A stretch of 64,000 nt of DNA from contig LVAJ01000030.1 of assembly GCA_001603005.1 (NCBI GenBank), forward strand, positions 1 to 64,000. The letters are read 5' to 3'. Source of the stretch: Clostridiales bacterium Firm_04 (GTDB lineage Bacteria > Bacillota > Clostridia > Oscillospirales > Ruminococcaceae). The translations under genes were made by a program, and so were the position numbers. The notes beneath the pieces were generated by a model, which saw only the letters and a list, made by a program, of their open reading frames with translations, was not told where the DNA came from and made no database searches. The stretch's first letter is position 1. Every line of letters starts with the position of its first letter. This document shows, piece after piece, positions 1 to 8,087 of this stretch.

Positions 1-599
1 CTCCCTAAGGTTTTCCCTCTCGCGCTCTCTCTTTCCTTATCTTCTCCTCTCTGGTGCGCGCCACAATCGCTGCCTGTTCTTTTGGGTTCAGTTGCCCTGA
101 ACGCTTTCGCCGTGTGCTCCCCGCCTGCGTATGCTCCCGATGTGTTCAACTATTCATCATTCACTATTCACCATTCACTTTATCCGCAGGGAGCAGTTAC
201 GCTTGAGAAGCCGCCCCGCGGCGTGTGCTGCGAAAGTTGGGAGAACCACGCTGCCGCCCTCCGGAGGGAAATGCCAGCGGGGGCTCCCCGCAAGCCGCCC
301 CGCGGCGTGTACTGCGAAAGTTGGGTGAGCCACGCTGCCGGCTCCCGAAGGAAATCGCCCGCGGGGGCTCCCCGCCGCCGGCTCCCGCAAGATATTTCAT
401 TTCCGCATCAATTTTGTTATATAATCTTCGTAAAATATGTGAAGCAAAAAATTTGCGTATCCGCGGATTTCTGTTTGCGTATTCATTTGACTGATACTCT
501 AACTATCACGAATCGTAAACAATATGTGAGAAATATTCCGTTAAATTGCACAAACCAAAGCCCCGATTTTCGGTAAAACGTAGAAAATGCAATTCACAC
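1..599. other. Intergenic region without a credible gene
   Basis: This stretch precedes the EF-G-like gene. It holds a pyrimidine-rich stretch (1-60), a short run of ATTCA(C/T)-type heptamers around 146-178, and two tandem copies of repeat module A (189-388). Open frames crossing it consist of translated repeat and have no ribosome site or family resemblance. I see no gene. Confidence 0.7.
189..388 (-). repeat. Repeat module A, two tandem copies
   Basis: Two successive copies of the GC-rich module. Each contains the hairpin GCCGC-CCC-GCGGC, the segment GTGTRCTGCGAAAGTTGGG, and the hairpin GCGGGGGCTCCCCGC. The orientation is opposite to the copies that precede module B elsewhere. The boundary GGGAGCAGT at 190-198 matches the boundary of the copies near 15784 and 31267. 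Confidence 0.85.
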
Positions 600-628
600 T
601 TGCAAGGATTTTTGACACATGGTATAAT
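600..628 (+). promoter_or_regulatory. Promoter of the EF-G-like gene
   Basis: TTGCAA (600-605), 17 bp, TATAAT (623-628) with extended -10 TGG. A closer TTGACA at 612-617 lies only 5 bp from the -10 and cannot pair with it. Confidence 0.8.
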
Positions 629-741
629 AAAAGTGCAAATTCCGTTGCAGCGGGTACCGCTTGTATATAAAAATAACGCGCTTCCGAAATTTTCGATCGG
701 ATCTGTACCCTCTGTACACGGCAGTAAGGAGAGTCTCACAC

Positions 742-2832
742 ATGAAAAACTTAGACACCGCAAAAATCAAAAATATCGTTCTCACCGGACACAGCGGCTG
801 TGGTAAGACCGCTCTCGCTGAAGCATTGCTCTATCGCGCCGGCGTGATCGACCGAATCGGCAAAGCTGCTGACGGCAATACCGTCTGCGACTTCGATCCG
901 GAGGAAATCAAGCGCAAATATTCAATCAACCTCTCGCTTGCGAGTTTTGAATACAGCGACTACAAAATCAATCTGCTCGACGTTCCCGGTCTGCTCGATT
1001 TCGCGGCAGCCACCAATGAAGGTCTCTACGCAGGCGATACCGTTATCATCTGCGTTTCCGCCAAGTCCGGCGTCCATGTCGGTACCATCAAGGCGTTTCA
1101 GGCAGCAAAGAAGCTCGGCAAGCATATCCTGTTTGTCGTGACCAAGATCGACGATCCGAATCAGGATTTCTATACCACGCTCGACGCTCTGAAGGAAAAC
1201 TTCGGCGCAGCTGTCTGCCCCGTTATCGTGCCGGAGATCGAGAACAACCAGTTCAAGGCTCTCGTCCACCTCGGCAGAATGAAGTCCTATACTTATGATA
1301 AGAAGGGCGTTTCCGTTGCAGCAGATGCGACCGGCATCGTCCTGAACGATAAAGCGGGCATCACCGCAGATTCCCTCATGGACGGTCTCTCCGAGGCTGT
1401 CGCCGAAACCAGCGATGAGCTCATGGAAAAATTCTTCGAGGGCGAAGCCTTCACGCAGGAAGAAATCAGCCACGGCATCCACGAGGCAATGCGTACCGGC
1501 CGTGCAATGCCGGTCTTTACCGTTTCCTGCACGAATCCCGCGGGCTGCGACCTGCTGCTCGAATTTTTGAAGTACATGCCGGATCCTTCCACCGCTGCTC
1601 CACTCAAGGCAACCGATAAGGACGGCAAGGAAATCGAGGTCAAGGTCGATGCTTCCGCTCCGGTCTCCGCATTCGTCTTCCGCACCGTCGCCGATCCGTT
1701 CGTCGGCAAGATGAGCTTTATCAAGGTCATCACCGGCACGCTCTCTCCGGATAAGGATCTGGTCAATGCGACAACAGGCGCAGCGGAGCACATCGGCAAG
1801 CTCTATACCATGCTCGGCAAGAAGCAGACCGAAGTCACCGAAGCAATTGCCGGCGATATCGTCGTCGCGACGAAGATCTCCGCAAATACCGGCGACACCC
1901 TCTGCGATGCTGCAAAGGTCGTTGCCTATGCACCGGTCACCTACCCGAACCCGACCTACCGCATGGCGGTCAAGGCGAGCAAGCAGGGCGATGAAGCCAA
2001 GATCTCCGGCGGTCTCCAGAGACTGCTCGAAGAAGACAAGGCGCTTTCGTTCGGTCTCGATACCACCACCAAGGAGCAGATCCTTGCAGGTCTGGGCGAC
2101 CAGCACCTCGACGTCGTCAAGGCGAAGATGAAGAGCAAATTCGGCGTGGATATCGTGCTGGAGGAGCCGAAGATCGCTTACCGCGAAACGATCCGCAAGA
2201 AGACCGACAAGGTGCAGGGACGCCACAAGAAGCAGTCCGGCGGTCACGGTCAGTTCGGTGACGTCTGGATCGAGTTTGAGCCGACCGACAGCGATACGCT
2301 CGTCTTTGAGGAGAAGATCTTCGGCGGTTCCGTTCCGAAGAACTTCTTCCCCGCGATCGAAAAGGGCTTGCAGGACAGCGTGAAGAAGGGCGTGCTCGCG
2401 GGCTGCCCGGTCGTCGGCATCAAGGCGACACTGCTCGACGGTTCCTATCATCCGGTCGATTCCTCTGAAATGGCATTCAAGATCGCGGCATCGCTCGCGT
2501 TCAAGGAAGGCATGAAGCAGGCGGATCCGATCATGCTTGAGCCGATCGGTTCGCTGAGCGTCACGATTCCGGATGCAAAGACCGGCGAAATCATGGGCGA
2601 CCTCAACAAGCGCCGCGGCAGAGTGCTCGGCATGGAGCCGGCGGGCGAGGGCATCACCGTCATTCAGGCGGAAGTCCCGATGCGCGAAATGCACGACTTT
2701 ACGATGTATCTGCGTCAGGTGGCAAAGGGCATGGGCGAGTTTACATTTGACTTCCTGCGCTATGAGCCGCTGCCGTCTGCACTGCTCGAAGAAGTTGTTG
2801 CAAGCGTCAAGAGCGATGATGAGGAAGAATAA
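742..2832 (+). CDS. Elongation factor G-like translational GTPase
   Basis: A 696-residue EF-G homologue of normal EF-G length. The P-loop is GHSGCGKT, where canonical EF-G has AHIDAGKT. G3 is DVPG, and the base-recognition motif is TKID instead of NKMD. The C-terminal part carries EF-G domains IV-V, including the stretch RRGRVLGMEP. These differences are typical of the second, EF-G-like paralogue (EF-G-2/FusA2 type) rather than the main translocase. It should bind GTP and the ribosome; the exact role of this group is unclear. The ATG at 742 is chosen because TAAGGAGAG lies 8 bp upstream (725-733). The longer frame from 661 overlaps the promoter leader and is rejected. A strong terminator follows, so the gene is monocistronic. 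Confidence 0.9.
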   Translation: MKNLDTAKIKNIVLTGHSGCGKTALAEALLYRAGVIDRIGKAADGNTVCDFDPEEIKRKYSINLSLASFEYSDYKINLLDVPGLLDFAAATNEGLYAGDTVIICVSAKSGVHVGTIKAFQAAKKLGKHILFVVTKIDDPNQDFYTTLDALKENFGAAVCPVIVPEIENNQFKALVHLGRMKSYTYDKKGVSVAADATGIVLNDKAGITADSLMDGLSEAVAETSDELMEKFFEGEAFTQEEISHGIHEAMRTGRAMPVFTVSCTNPAGCDLLLEFLKYMPDPSTAAPLKATDKDGKEIEVKVDASAPVSAFVFRTVADPFVGKMSFIKVITGTLSPDKDLVNATTGAAEHIGKLYTMLGKKQTEVTEAIAGDIVVATKISANTGDTLCDAAKVVAYAPVTYPNPTYRMAVKASKQGDEAKISGGLQRLLEEDKALSFGLDTTTKEQILAGLGDQHLDVVKAKMKSKFGVDIVLEEPKIAYRETIRKKTDKVQGRHKKQSGGHGQFGDVWIEFEPTDSDTLVFEEKIFGGSVPKNFFPAIEKGLQDSVKKGVLAGCPVVGIKATLLDGSYHPVDSSEMAFKIAASLAFKEGMKQADPIMLEPIGSLSVTIPDAKTGEIMGDLNKRRGRVLGMEPAGEGITVIQAEVPMREMHDFTMYLRQVAKGMGEFTFDFLRYEPLPSALLEEVVASVKSDDEEE

Positions 2833-2856
2833 TTCCGTATCATGAAACTGAAAAAG

Positions 2857-2892
2857 AACTGCCCGTCTGTTCTCCGGACGGGCAGTTTTTTG
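2857..2892 (+). terminator. Rho-independent terminator after EF-G-like gene
   Basis: An 11-bp stem (2857-2867 with 2877-2887) followed by a T run. Confidence 0.9.
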
Positions 2893-3440
2893 CGGCGGGC
2901 GGGGAGCCCCCGCTGGCAATTTCCTCCGGGCGGGGAGCCCCCGCTGGCAATTCCCTCCGGGAGCCGGCGGCGTGGCTCTCCCATTTTTTGCAGCACACGC
3001 CGCTGATCGCGGCTTCTCAAAGGTTGCTGCTCCCAGCGGATTGCGCTCCGCAGACGGAACAAGAACGCACAACTGCGCCCCCACAAACGCAACCGGCGCG
3101 CACTAGCATTAAAGTTTTGATCGAACTTTTTCAAAAGTTCGCAGGTCGAGGGCAGCGCCCTCGTCGCCCGTCGCAACGGGCGAAACTCCCCTAGCGTTCA
3201 AGAGCTTGGCGGGCTTGGGGACTTGCGATAGAAGTCCCCATTCCCAAATAGCATCCGCGAAGCGGATACTTCTTTGAGGACATGCAATCCGACATGCACA
3301 AATCCGACATGCATATTTTCATGCAAAATCGACACCCAGACGAAACATTCCGCCGCACATGCACGTTCACATTCATATTGACATGCAATCGGACATTCGC
3401 ACAAACATTCAACCGCAGCATACACCCCAGACATGCACCA
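2893..3440 (+). repeat. Composite hairpin-chain repeat A-linker-B-array, copy 1
   Basis: It fills the EF-G/htpG gap. Module A (2893-3012) has two tandem 31-bp units GGGGAGCCCCCGCTGGCA... and the GCCGC-TGATC-GCGGC hairpin. A linker follows (3013-3090). Module B (3091-3267) has five hairpins: CGAACTTTT/AAAAGTTCG (3122-3141), CGAGGGC/GCCCTCG (3147-3163), CGCCCGT-CGCA-ACGGGCG (3165-3182), TGGGGACTT/AAGTCCCCA (3216-3240) and ATCCGC/GCGGAT (3253-3267). The tail (3278-3435) is a degenerate GACATGCA array. Confidence 0.85.
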
Positions 3441-3516
3441 TGAAAAGCTGCGGATACAGCAACCTCTCGCTTTGTGATAAACCTGTGAAAATCCCGTAAA
3501 TATCCGGTGAAGTCCC

Positions 3517-3544
3517 TTGCAATTTCCCGTTTTTGTGGTATACT
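3517..3544 (+). promoter_or_regulatory. Promoter of htpG
   Basis: TTGCAA (3517-3522), 16 bp, TATACT (3539-3544) with an upstream TG extension. The start of transcription falls at the CIRCE operator. Confidence 0.8.
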
Positions 3545-3548
3545 AAAA

Positions 3549-3575
3549 TTAGCACTCGGAGATGATGAGTGCTAA
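3549..3575 (+). promoter_or_regulatory. CIRCE operator (HrcA binding site)
   Basis: A perfect inverted repeat, TTAGCACTC-N9-GAGTGCTAA, matches the CIRCE consensus at every arm position. It lies just downstream of the htpG -10 box and ahead of the ribosome site. This predicts HrcA repression of htpG relieved by heat. Confidence 0.95.
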
Positions 3576-3600
3576 TTTCTTGCAGAAAGGTGACCGTATC

Positions 3601-5490
3601 ATGGAACAGAAACAGTTTCAGGCTGAATCCAAACGTATGCTGGATCTGATGATCCACTCGATCTATACACACAAGGAGATCTTTCTCCGCGAGCTGATCT
3701 CCAATGCTTCCGACGCGATCGACAAGCTCTACTTCCGCTCCCTCACCGACAGTCAGGTCGGCAAAAACCGCGATGACTTCTACATCGAACTGCGCCCCGA
3801 TAAGGAAAAGCGCACCCTCACGATCATCGACAACGGCATCGGCATGACCGCGGAAGAACTGGAACAGAACCTCGGCGTCATCGCACATTCCGGCTCCCGC
3901 GCATTCAAAACCGAGAATACGCTCGACGAAAACACCGATATCATCGGTCAGTTCGGCGTCGGCTTCTATTCGGCATTCATGGTCGCGAAGCGCGTGACCG
4001 TCCGTACAAAAGCCTACGGCAGCGACACCGCCTACGAATGGCAGTCCGAGGGCGTGGACGGCTATACCGTGGATACCTGCGAAAAAGCCGACGTCGGCAC
4101 CGAGATCGTGCTCGAACTGCTCGATGATACCGATGACGAAAAATACTCCGAATTTCTCGAAGAATTTCGCATCCGTCAGCTCGTCAAGAAGTATTCCGAT
4201 TACATCCGCTTCCCGATCCGCATGGAGATCACCCGCAAACACCTCAAAGAGGGCAGCGAGACCGAGTATGAGACCAGCATCGACGTCGAAACGCTCAACA
4301 GCATGACGCCGATGTGGAAAAAGAATAAAAATGAGCTGACCGACGAGGACTATAACAACTTCTATCGCGACAAATTCTTCGATTATACCGAGCCGCTGCT
4401 GCATATCCATAACCGCAGCGAGGGCACGGTGACCTATAATTCCCTGTTGTATATTCCGGCAAAGGCACCATACGATTATTATACAAAGGATTATGAAAAG
4501 GGCTTGCAGCTGTTCGCGAGCGGCGTCATGATTATGGACAAATGCGCCGACCTGCTGCCCGATCATTTCAGCTTTGTGCGCGGTCTGGTCGATTCCGAAG
4601 ACCTCTCGCTGAACATCTCGCGTGAGATGCTTCAGCATGACCGTCAGCTCAAGCTGATCGCAAAATCGCTCGAAAAGTCGATCAAGAATGAGCTCGCCAA
4701 GCTGCTCAAGACCGACCGCGAGAAGTATACCGCGTTCTGGAAGGCTTTCGGCATTCAGCTGAAATTCGGCGTGTATAACAATTTCGGCGCAAACAAGGAG
4801 CTTTTGCAGGATCTGCTGCTGTTCCACAGCTCCGGCTGCGATGACGCAGAGGGCTTCACGACGCTTGCCGAATACGTCACCAGAATGCGCGAGGATCAGA
4901 AGTATATCTACTATGCCGCAGGCGAAACGGTCGCACGCTGCGCCGGTCTGCCGGCATCCGAGCTGGTGCGCGACAAGGGCTATGAGGTGCTCTATCTGAC
5001 CGAAAATGTCGATGAATTTGCACTGCAAATGCTCGCAAAGTATCAGGACAAGGAGTTCAAGAATGTTTCCGCGGGCGATCTCGGACTCGAATCCGACGAG
5101 GACAAGACCGCGCTGGAAGAAAAGAATGCCGCTGCAAAGGATCTGTTCGAGGAGATGCAGAAGGCGCTTGCCGGCAAGGTCAAGGCGGTGCGGCTCTCGA
5201 ACCGTCTGAAGAACCATGCGGTCTGCCTGTCGAGCGACGGTCAGCTTTCGCTTGAAATGGAGAAAGTCCTGAACACGATGCCGACCGGTCAGAAGGTGCA
5301 GGCGGAGCGTGTGCTGGAGCTGAATCCGGATCATCCGGTCTTTGCGACGCTGGAGCGCCTGCTGACCGAGGATAAGGACAAGCTTGACAAATATGCCGAT
5401 CTGCTGTATCAGCAGGCATTGCTGATCGAGGGCATGCCGGTCGAGGATCCGGTCGCACTCAGCAAAATGATCTGCGATCTGATGGTATAA
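3601..5490 (+). CDS. htpG: Chaperone protein HtpG (bacterial Hsp90)
   Basis: A 629-residue Hsp90 family protein, an ATP-dependent cytosolic chaperone. The N-terminal GHKL ATPase domain shows LRELISNASDAIDKL, DNGIGM and GQFGVGFYSAF. The middle domain contains LSLNISREMLQ and the C-terminal dimerisation domain completes the usual length. The start at 3601 is preceded by AGAAAGGTG (3584-3592). An in-frame ATG at 3562 lies inside the CIRCE operator and is rejected. It is a single-gene unit with its own promoter, CIRCE operator and terminator. Confidence 0.97.
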   Translation: MEQKQFQAESKRMLDLMIHSIYTHKEIFLRELISNASDAIDKLYFRSLTDSQVGKNRDDFYIELRPDKEKRTLTIIDNGIGMTAEELEQNLGVIAHSGSRAFKTENTLDENTDIIGQFGVGFYSAFMVAKRVTVRTKAYGSDTAYEWQSEGVDGYTVDTCEKADVGTEIVLELLDDTDDEKYSEFLEEFRIRQLVKKYSDYIRFPIRMEITRKHLKEGSETEYETSIDVETLNSMTPMWKKNKNELTDEDYNNFYRDKFFDYTEPLLHIHNRSEGTVTYNSLLYIPAKAPYDYYTKDYEKGLQLFASGVMIMDKCADLLPDHFSFVRGLVDSEDLSLNISREMLQHDRQLKLIAKSLEKSIKNELAKLLKTDREKYTAFWKAFGIQLKFGVYNNFGANKELLQDLLLFHSSGCDDAEGFTTLAEYVTRMREDQKYIYYAAGETVARCAGLPASELVRDKGYEVLYLTENVDEFALQMLAKYQDKEFKNVSAGDLGLESDEDKTALEEKNAAAKDLFEEMQKALAGKVKAVRLSNRLKNHAVCLSSDGQLSLEMEKVLNTMPTGQKVQAERVLELNPDHPVFATLERLLTEDKDKLDKYADLLYQQALLIEGMPVEDPVALSKMICDLMV

Positions 5491-5526
5491 GCGGCAGTGC
5501 GTGCATACTCTGTATAACATATGATA

Positions 5527-5567
5527 AAACAGCCCGAAAACGGTCGGAATCGTTTTCGGGCTGTTTG
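5527..5567. terminator. Bidirectional terminator between htpG and mreB
   Basis: The hairpin AAACAGCCCGAAAAC/GTTTTCGGGCTGTTT has A and T runs on either side and serves both convergent genes. Nearly the same stem is reused at 45641-45687. Confidence 0.9.
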
Positions 5568-5580
5568 TTTCATATTATCG

Positions 5581-6591
5581 TCAGGACTGCGTGTAATTGT
5601 CGATGCGCTCGAAGCCGTCGAGCAGCACATCTCTGCGGCGGAATGCCTGCTCGGTTCCGCGCGCCACACAGGTCAGCGGATCCTTTGCCGTGCGGCAGGG
5701 TACGCCGAGCATGCGCGTCAGATACGGTTCCAGTCCGCCGAGCAGCGCGCCGCCGCCCGTCAGCAGAATGCCGTTTGCGCAGATATCGCCGACCAGCTCC
5801 GGCGGGGTTTCTTCCAGCACGCGCCGGATCGTTTCGCCGATCTCGTTGATGTCGTCTTCCAGCGCCTCGAACAGCTCCGCTTCGCTCAGATCGCACTGAT
5901 CCGGCAGACCGCGGGAGATGTTGCGCCCCTTGACCTGCGCGATCACATCCTCTGCGGGATTATAGAGATTGCACAGCGAGATCTTGACCTTTTCCGCCGA
6001 TTTGCTGCCGAGCAGGATCTGATATTTGTTCTGCACATAGCGGATGATTGACTGATCGAACTTGTTGCCCGCCGTTTTCAGCGAGCGCGCCGTCACGATG
6101 CCGTTCATCGAAACAACAGCCACATCCGTTGTGCCGCCGCCGATATCGACGACCATGTGTCCGACCGGACGGTTGATCGCGATGCCCGCACCGAGCAGCG
6201 CGGCAAGCGGCTCCTGGATCAGATGCACCTTGCGCGAACCGGTGCTCATCGCCGCATCAAGGATCGCGCGCTTTTCAACGTCCGTGATCAGCGAGGGCAC
6301 GCAGATGACAATGCGCGGGCGGATGATGCGGGCGCCGGCAACGACGTCGATCAGCTCGCGGATCAGCGCCTGCGTCAGAATGTCGTCCGAGATGACGCCT
6401 GCCTGCAGCGGATGTACGACCGCGATGTAGGAAGGGGAGCGCCCCTCCATTTTATAGGCTTCCTCACCGACGGCGACCACGCGTTCCGTGCGCTTGTTGA
6501 ACGCGATCACGGAAGGCTCATTGAGCACCACGCCGTGCCGCCGCTGCGTGATGATGATATTCGCCGTGCCGAGGTCAATTCCGATATCCAT
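5581..6591 (-). CDS. mreB: MreB/Mbl-family actin-like cell-shape protein
   Basis: A 336-residue actin-fold ATPase of MreB size. The phosphate-1 loop is IDLGTANIII, the central part has VVDIGGGTTDVAV, and the adenosine motif is LTGGGALLGGLE. MreB filaments guide peptidoglycan synthesis on the inner membrane face. The ATG at 6591 follows AAGAAAGGAT. No mreC or mreD is adjacent, so this resembles a stand-alone Mbl/MreBH-type copy. It lies 99 bp downstream of two acetyltransferase genes on the same strand and could be read through from their promoter, since I see no good promoter of its own. The subtype cannot be fixed from sequence alone. Confidence 0.9.
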   Translation of the reverse strand: MDIGIDLGTANIIITQRRHGVVLNEPSVIAFNKRTERVVAVGEEAYKMEGRSPSYIAVVHPLQAGVISDDILTQALIRELIDVVAGARIIRPRIVICVPSLITDVEKRAILDAAMSTGSRKVHLIQEPLAALLGAGIAINRPVGHMVVDIGGGTTDVAVVSMNGIVTARSLKTAGNKFDQSIIRYVQNKYQILLGSKSAEKVKISLCNLYNPAEDVIAQVKGRNISRGLPDQCDLSEAELFEALEDDINEIGETIRRVLEETPPELVGDICANGILLTGGGALLGGLEPYLTRMLGVPCRTAKDPLTCVARGTEQAFRRRDVLLDGFERIDNYTQS

Positions 6592-6690
6592 AATGTGAAT
6601 CCTTTCTTGCGGGCTGCGCCCTCGTTTTGCTTCTCTTTTCTGCGGATCAATCCGTTTTTCTCTTTGCTGATTCTGATTGTCAATGCTGTA

Positions 6691-7236
6691 TCATGATTCC
6701 CGTTCGATGCAGTAGCAGATCTCGCCGGCAGGCGTTTCACCGGCTCTGCGGAACCGCTCGACGGTCTCCGTGCGGTGCATGGCGGATTTTTCCAGCACGC
6801 GCCCTGATTTCGGATTTGCCGCGCGGTGATAGGCTTCGAGTTTGCGGAATCCGGTGTTTGCAAAGGTATCTGCAATGACCGCTGCGAGGGCTTCGCCGGC
6901 ATAGCCGTGCCCCCAGAAGTCCGCGCCGATGCAGTATTCGATCTCGGCAGCCGCGCAGTCTTCCCAGACCTTGCAGAACGCGATCATGCCGATGTTCTGC
7001 CCGCTGCTGCGCTCGATGACCGCCCAGCGGTAGAAATCCGGCTGCGCATAGCCCGCAAGATACTGCGTCAGCAGCCCGCGGACGGCTTCCGCTGTCTCAT
7101 AGACCGGCTCGCCGTATTCATGCTGCACACGCGGATCGGCTGCCCAGTTTTGCAGCATGTCATCTGCATCCCGCTCCGAAAACCGGCGCAGGATCAGGCG
7201 TTCTGTTTCGATCGTCTGCGTGCCGCTATGCTTCAT
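6691..7236 (-). CDS. GNAT acetyltransferase, RimJ/RimL-like
   Basis: A 181-residue protein beginning ETERLILRRFSERDADDM, the typical start of RimJ/RimL-type GNAT enzymes. The acetyl-CoA loop region reads GADFWGHGYAGEAL and is followed by GFRKLEAYHRAANPKSGRVLEK, in which N and S precede the final helix as in the family. It probably acetylates an N-terminal or small-molecule amine; the substrate is unknown. Its start overlaps the end of the upstream acetyltransferase by 11 bp, which suggests coupled translation. Confidence 0.88.
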   Translation of the reverse strand: MKHSGTQTIETERLILRRFSERDADDMLQNWAADPRVQHEYGEPVYETAEAVRGLLTQYLAGYAQPDFYRWAVIERSSGQNIGMIAFCKVWEDCAAAEIEYCIGADFWGHGYAGEALAAVIADTFANTGFRKLEAYHRAANPKSGRVLEKSAMHRTETVERFRRAGETPAGEICYCIERES

Positions 7237-7708
7237 GCGGGAACCATTCCATTTCCGTGAATTTCGTATGCCGGACCGTGAAGCCGATTTTTTCGTAGAT
7301 GCCCTTGCCCATGTCGCTTGCGGAGAGCGTGACCTGATCGAGTTTCAGGCGCACGGCTTCCTGCTGGATCTGCTGCATGATGCGCGTGGCAAGCCCTTTG
7401 CCGCGGTGCGCCGGCTCCGTATAAACGCCGAGCACATAGCCGCTTCTGCCGTTCGGAAACGACGGATTTGCGGGCTTTTCGCTGATGACCAGCAGCGCAT
7501 TGGAAACGAGTGTGCCGTCCGGCAGAGCCGCTGCTGCCGCAATGCAGCCGGTTCCGAGCTGTGCCTGAAAATAGGCGGGCAGCTGTTCCCGGATCGCTGC
7601 AAGCTGCGGATCGGGCAGCGCGCCGAACTTCTCATCGAAATATGCAAGGCGCAGTTTGCAGAGCTGCGGGATATCCGCGGCATCCGCAAGCCGGATCTGA
7701 TAATCCAT
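7226..7708 (-). CDS. GNAT family N-acetyltransferase
   Basis: A 160-residue protein with a single GNAT domain. The acetyl-CoA binding motif is LGVYTEPAHRGKGLATRIMQ (V-x-x-x-x-R-G-x-G-x-A type), followed by LSASDMGKGIYEKIGF, the usual end of the fold. The substrate is unknown. The ATG at 7708 is chosen because GAAAGGGG lies about 9 bp upstream; a longer frame would start in the promoter region. It is the first gene of a two- or three-gene minus-strand unit. Confidence 0.88.
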   Translation of the reverse strand: MDYQIRLADAADIPQLCKLRLAYFDEKFGALPDPQLAAIREQLPAYFQAQLGTGCIAAAAALPDGTLVSNALLVISEKPANPSFPNGRSGYVLGVYTEPAHRGKGLATRIMQQIQQEAVRLKLDQVTLSASDMGKGIYEKIGFTVRHTKFTEMEWFPHEA

Positions 7709-7743
7709 ATCCGAATCCCCTTTCCGGTTGACATACAGCACTA

Positions 7744-7772
7744 TTATAACATATTATCCGGAAAAGTGCAAT
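7744..7772 (-). promoter_or_regulatory. Promoter of the acetyltransferase operon
   Basis: On the minus strand: TTGCAC, 17 bp, TATAAT with a TG extension. A diverged second copy lies 94 bp upstream at 7838-7866, with TATAAG as its -10. Confidence 0.8.
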
Positions 7773-7916
7773 GGGAGAGAGACGTAAATTTCAATATTTC
7801 GCCTCATGGGAGCAAAAACGGATGCGGGCACTGCCCGCTTATAACATATTATCCGGAAAAGTGCAATGGGAGAGAAGGCATATTTTTTCAATTTTGCTTC
7901 ATGGGAGCACGCACGA
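7747..7916. repeat. Imperfect 94-bp tandem duplication containing the promoter
   Basis: The segment starting ATAACATATTATCCGGAAAA at 7747 recurs at 7841, and similarity continues through GGGAGAGA and CATGGGAGCA. The second copy runs into repeat module A. Confidence 0.85.
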
Positions 7917-8012
7917 ATGAGAAGCCGCGTCTAGCGGCGTGTACTGCGAAAGTTGGGAGAGCCATGCTGCCGGCTCCCGGAGGGAAATGCCAGCGGGGGC
8001 TCCCCGCCCACC
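7917..8012 (-). repeat. Repeat module A, single copy
   Basis: It shows GCCGC-GTCTA-GCGGC, GTGTACTGCGAAAGTTGGG and GCGGGGGCTCCCCGC in the reverse orientation. It ends directly before the -35 box of the VanY-like gene. Confidence 0.85.
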
Positions 8013-8013
8013 G

Positions 8014-8042
8014 TTGCATTATTTTGAAAGATGTGGTATAAT
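8014..8042 (+). promoter_or_regulatory. Promoter of the VanY-like gene
   Basis: TTGCAT (8014-8019), 17 bp, TATAAT (8037-8042) within TGTGGTATAAT. Confidence 0.85.
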
Positions 8043-8087
8043 ATAGTAGTGCCAAACCAGAAACCTGAATCAGAAAGGACAATCAAA

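Noticed and set aside
82..576. An open frame of 164 residues near the window start, and other frames through repeat modules A and B
   Set aside because: They translate repeat DNA; similar peptides appear at every copy and in several frames.
612..628. TTGACA as the -35 box of the EF-G-like promoter
   Set aside because: It lies only 5 bp from TATAAT. TTGCAA at 600-605 gives the 17-bp spacing seen elsewhere.
922..3084. A 720-residue open frame antisense to the EF-G-like gene, and similar long antisense frames over htpG, rpoB, rpoC and PFOR
   Set aside because: They mirror strongly biased codon use of the real genes, lack ribosome sites and resemble no family.
3278..3435. The GACATGCA-type arrays considered as a CRISPR array
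   Set aside because: Units are short (about 8-bp core), irregularly spaced and degenerate. There are no constant repeats of 24-37 bp, no unique spacers and no cas genes.
3562..3600. An upstream ATG start for htpG
   Set aside because: It lies within the CIRCE operator and has no ribosome site; the start at 3601 does.
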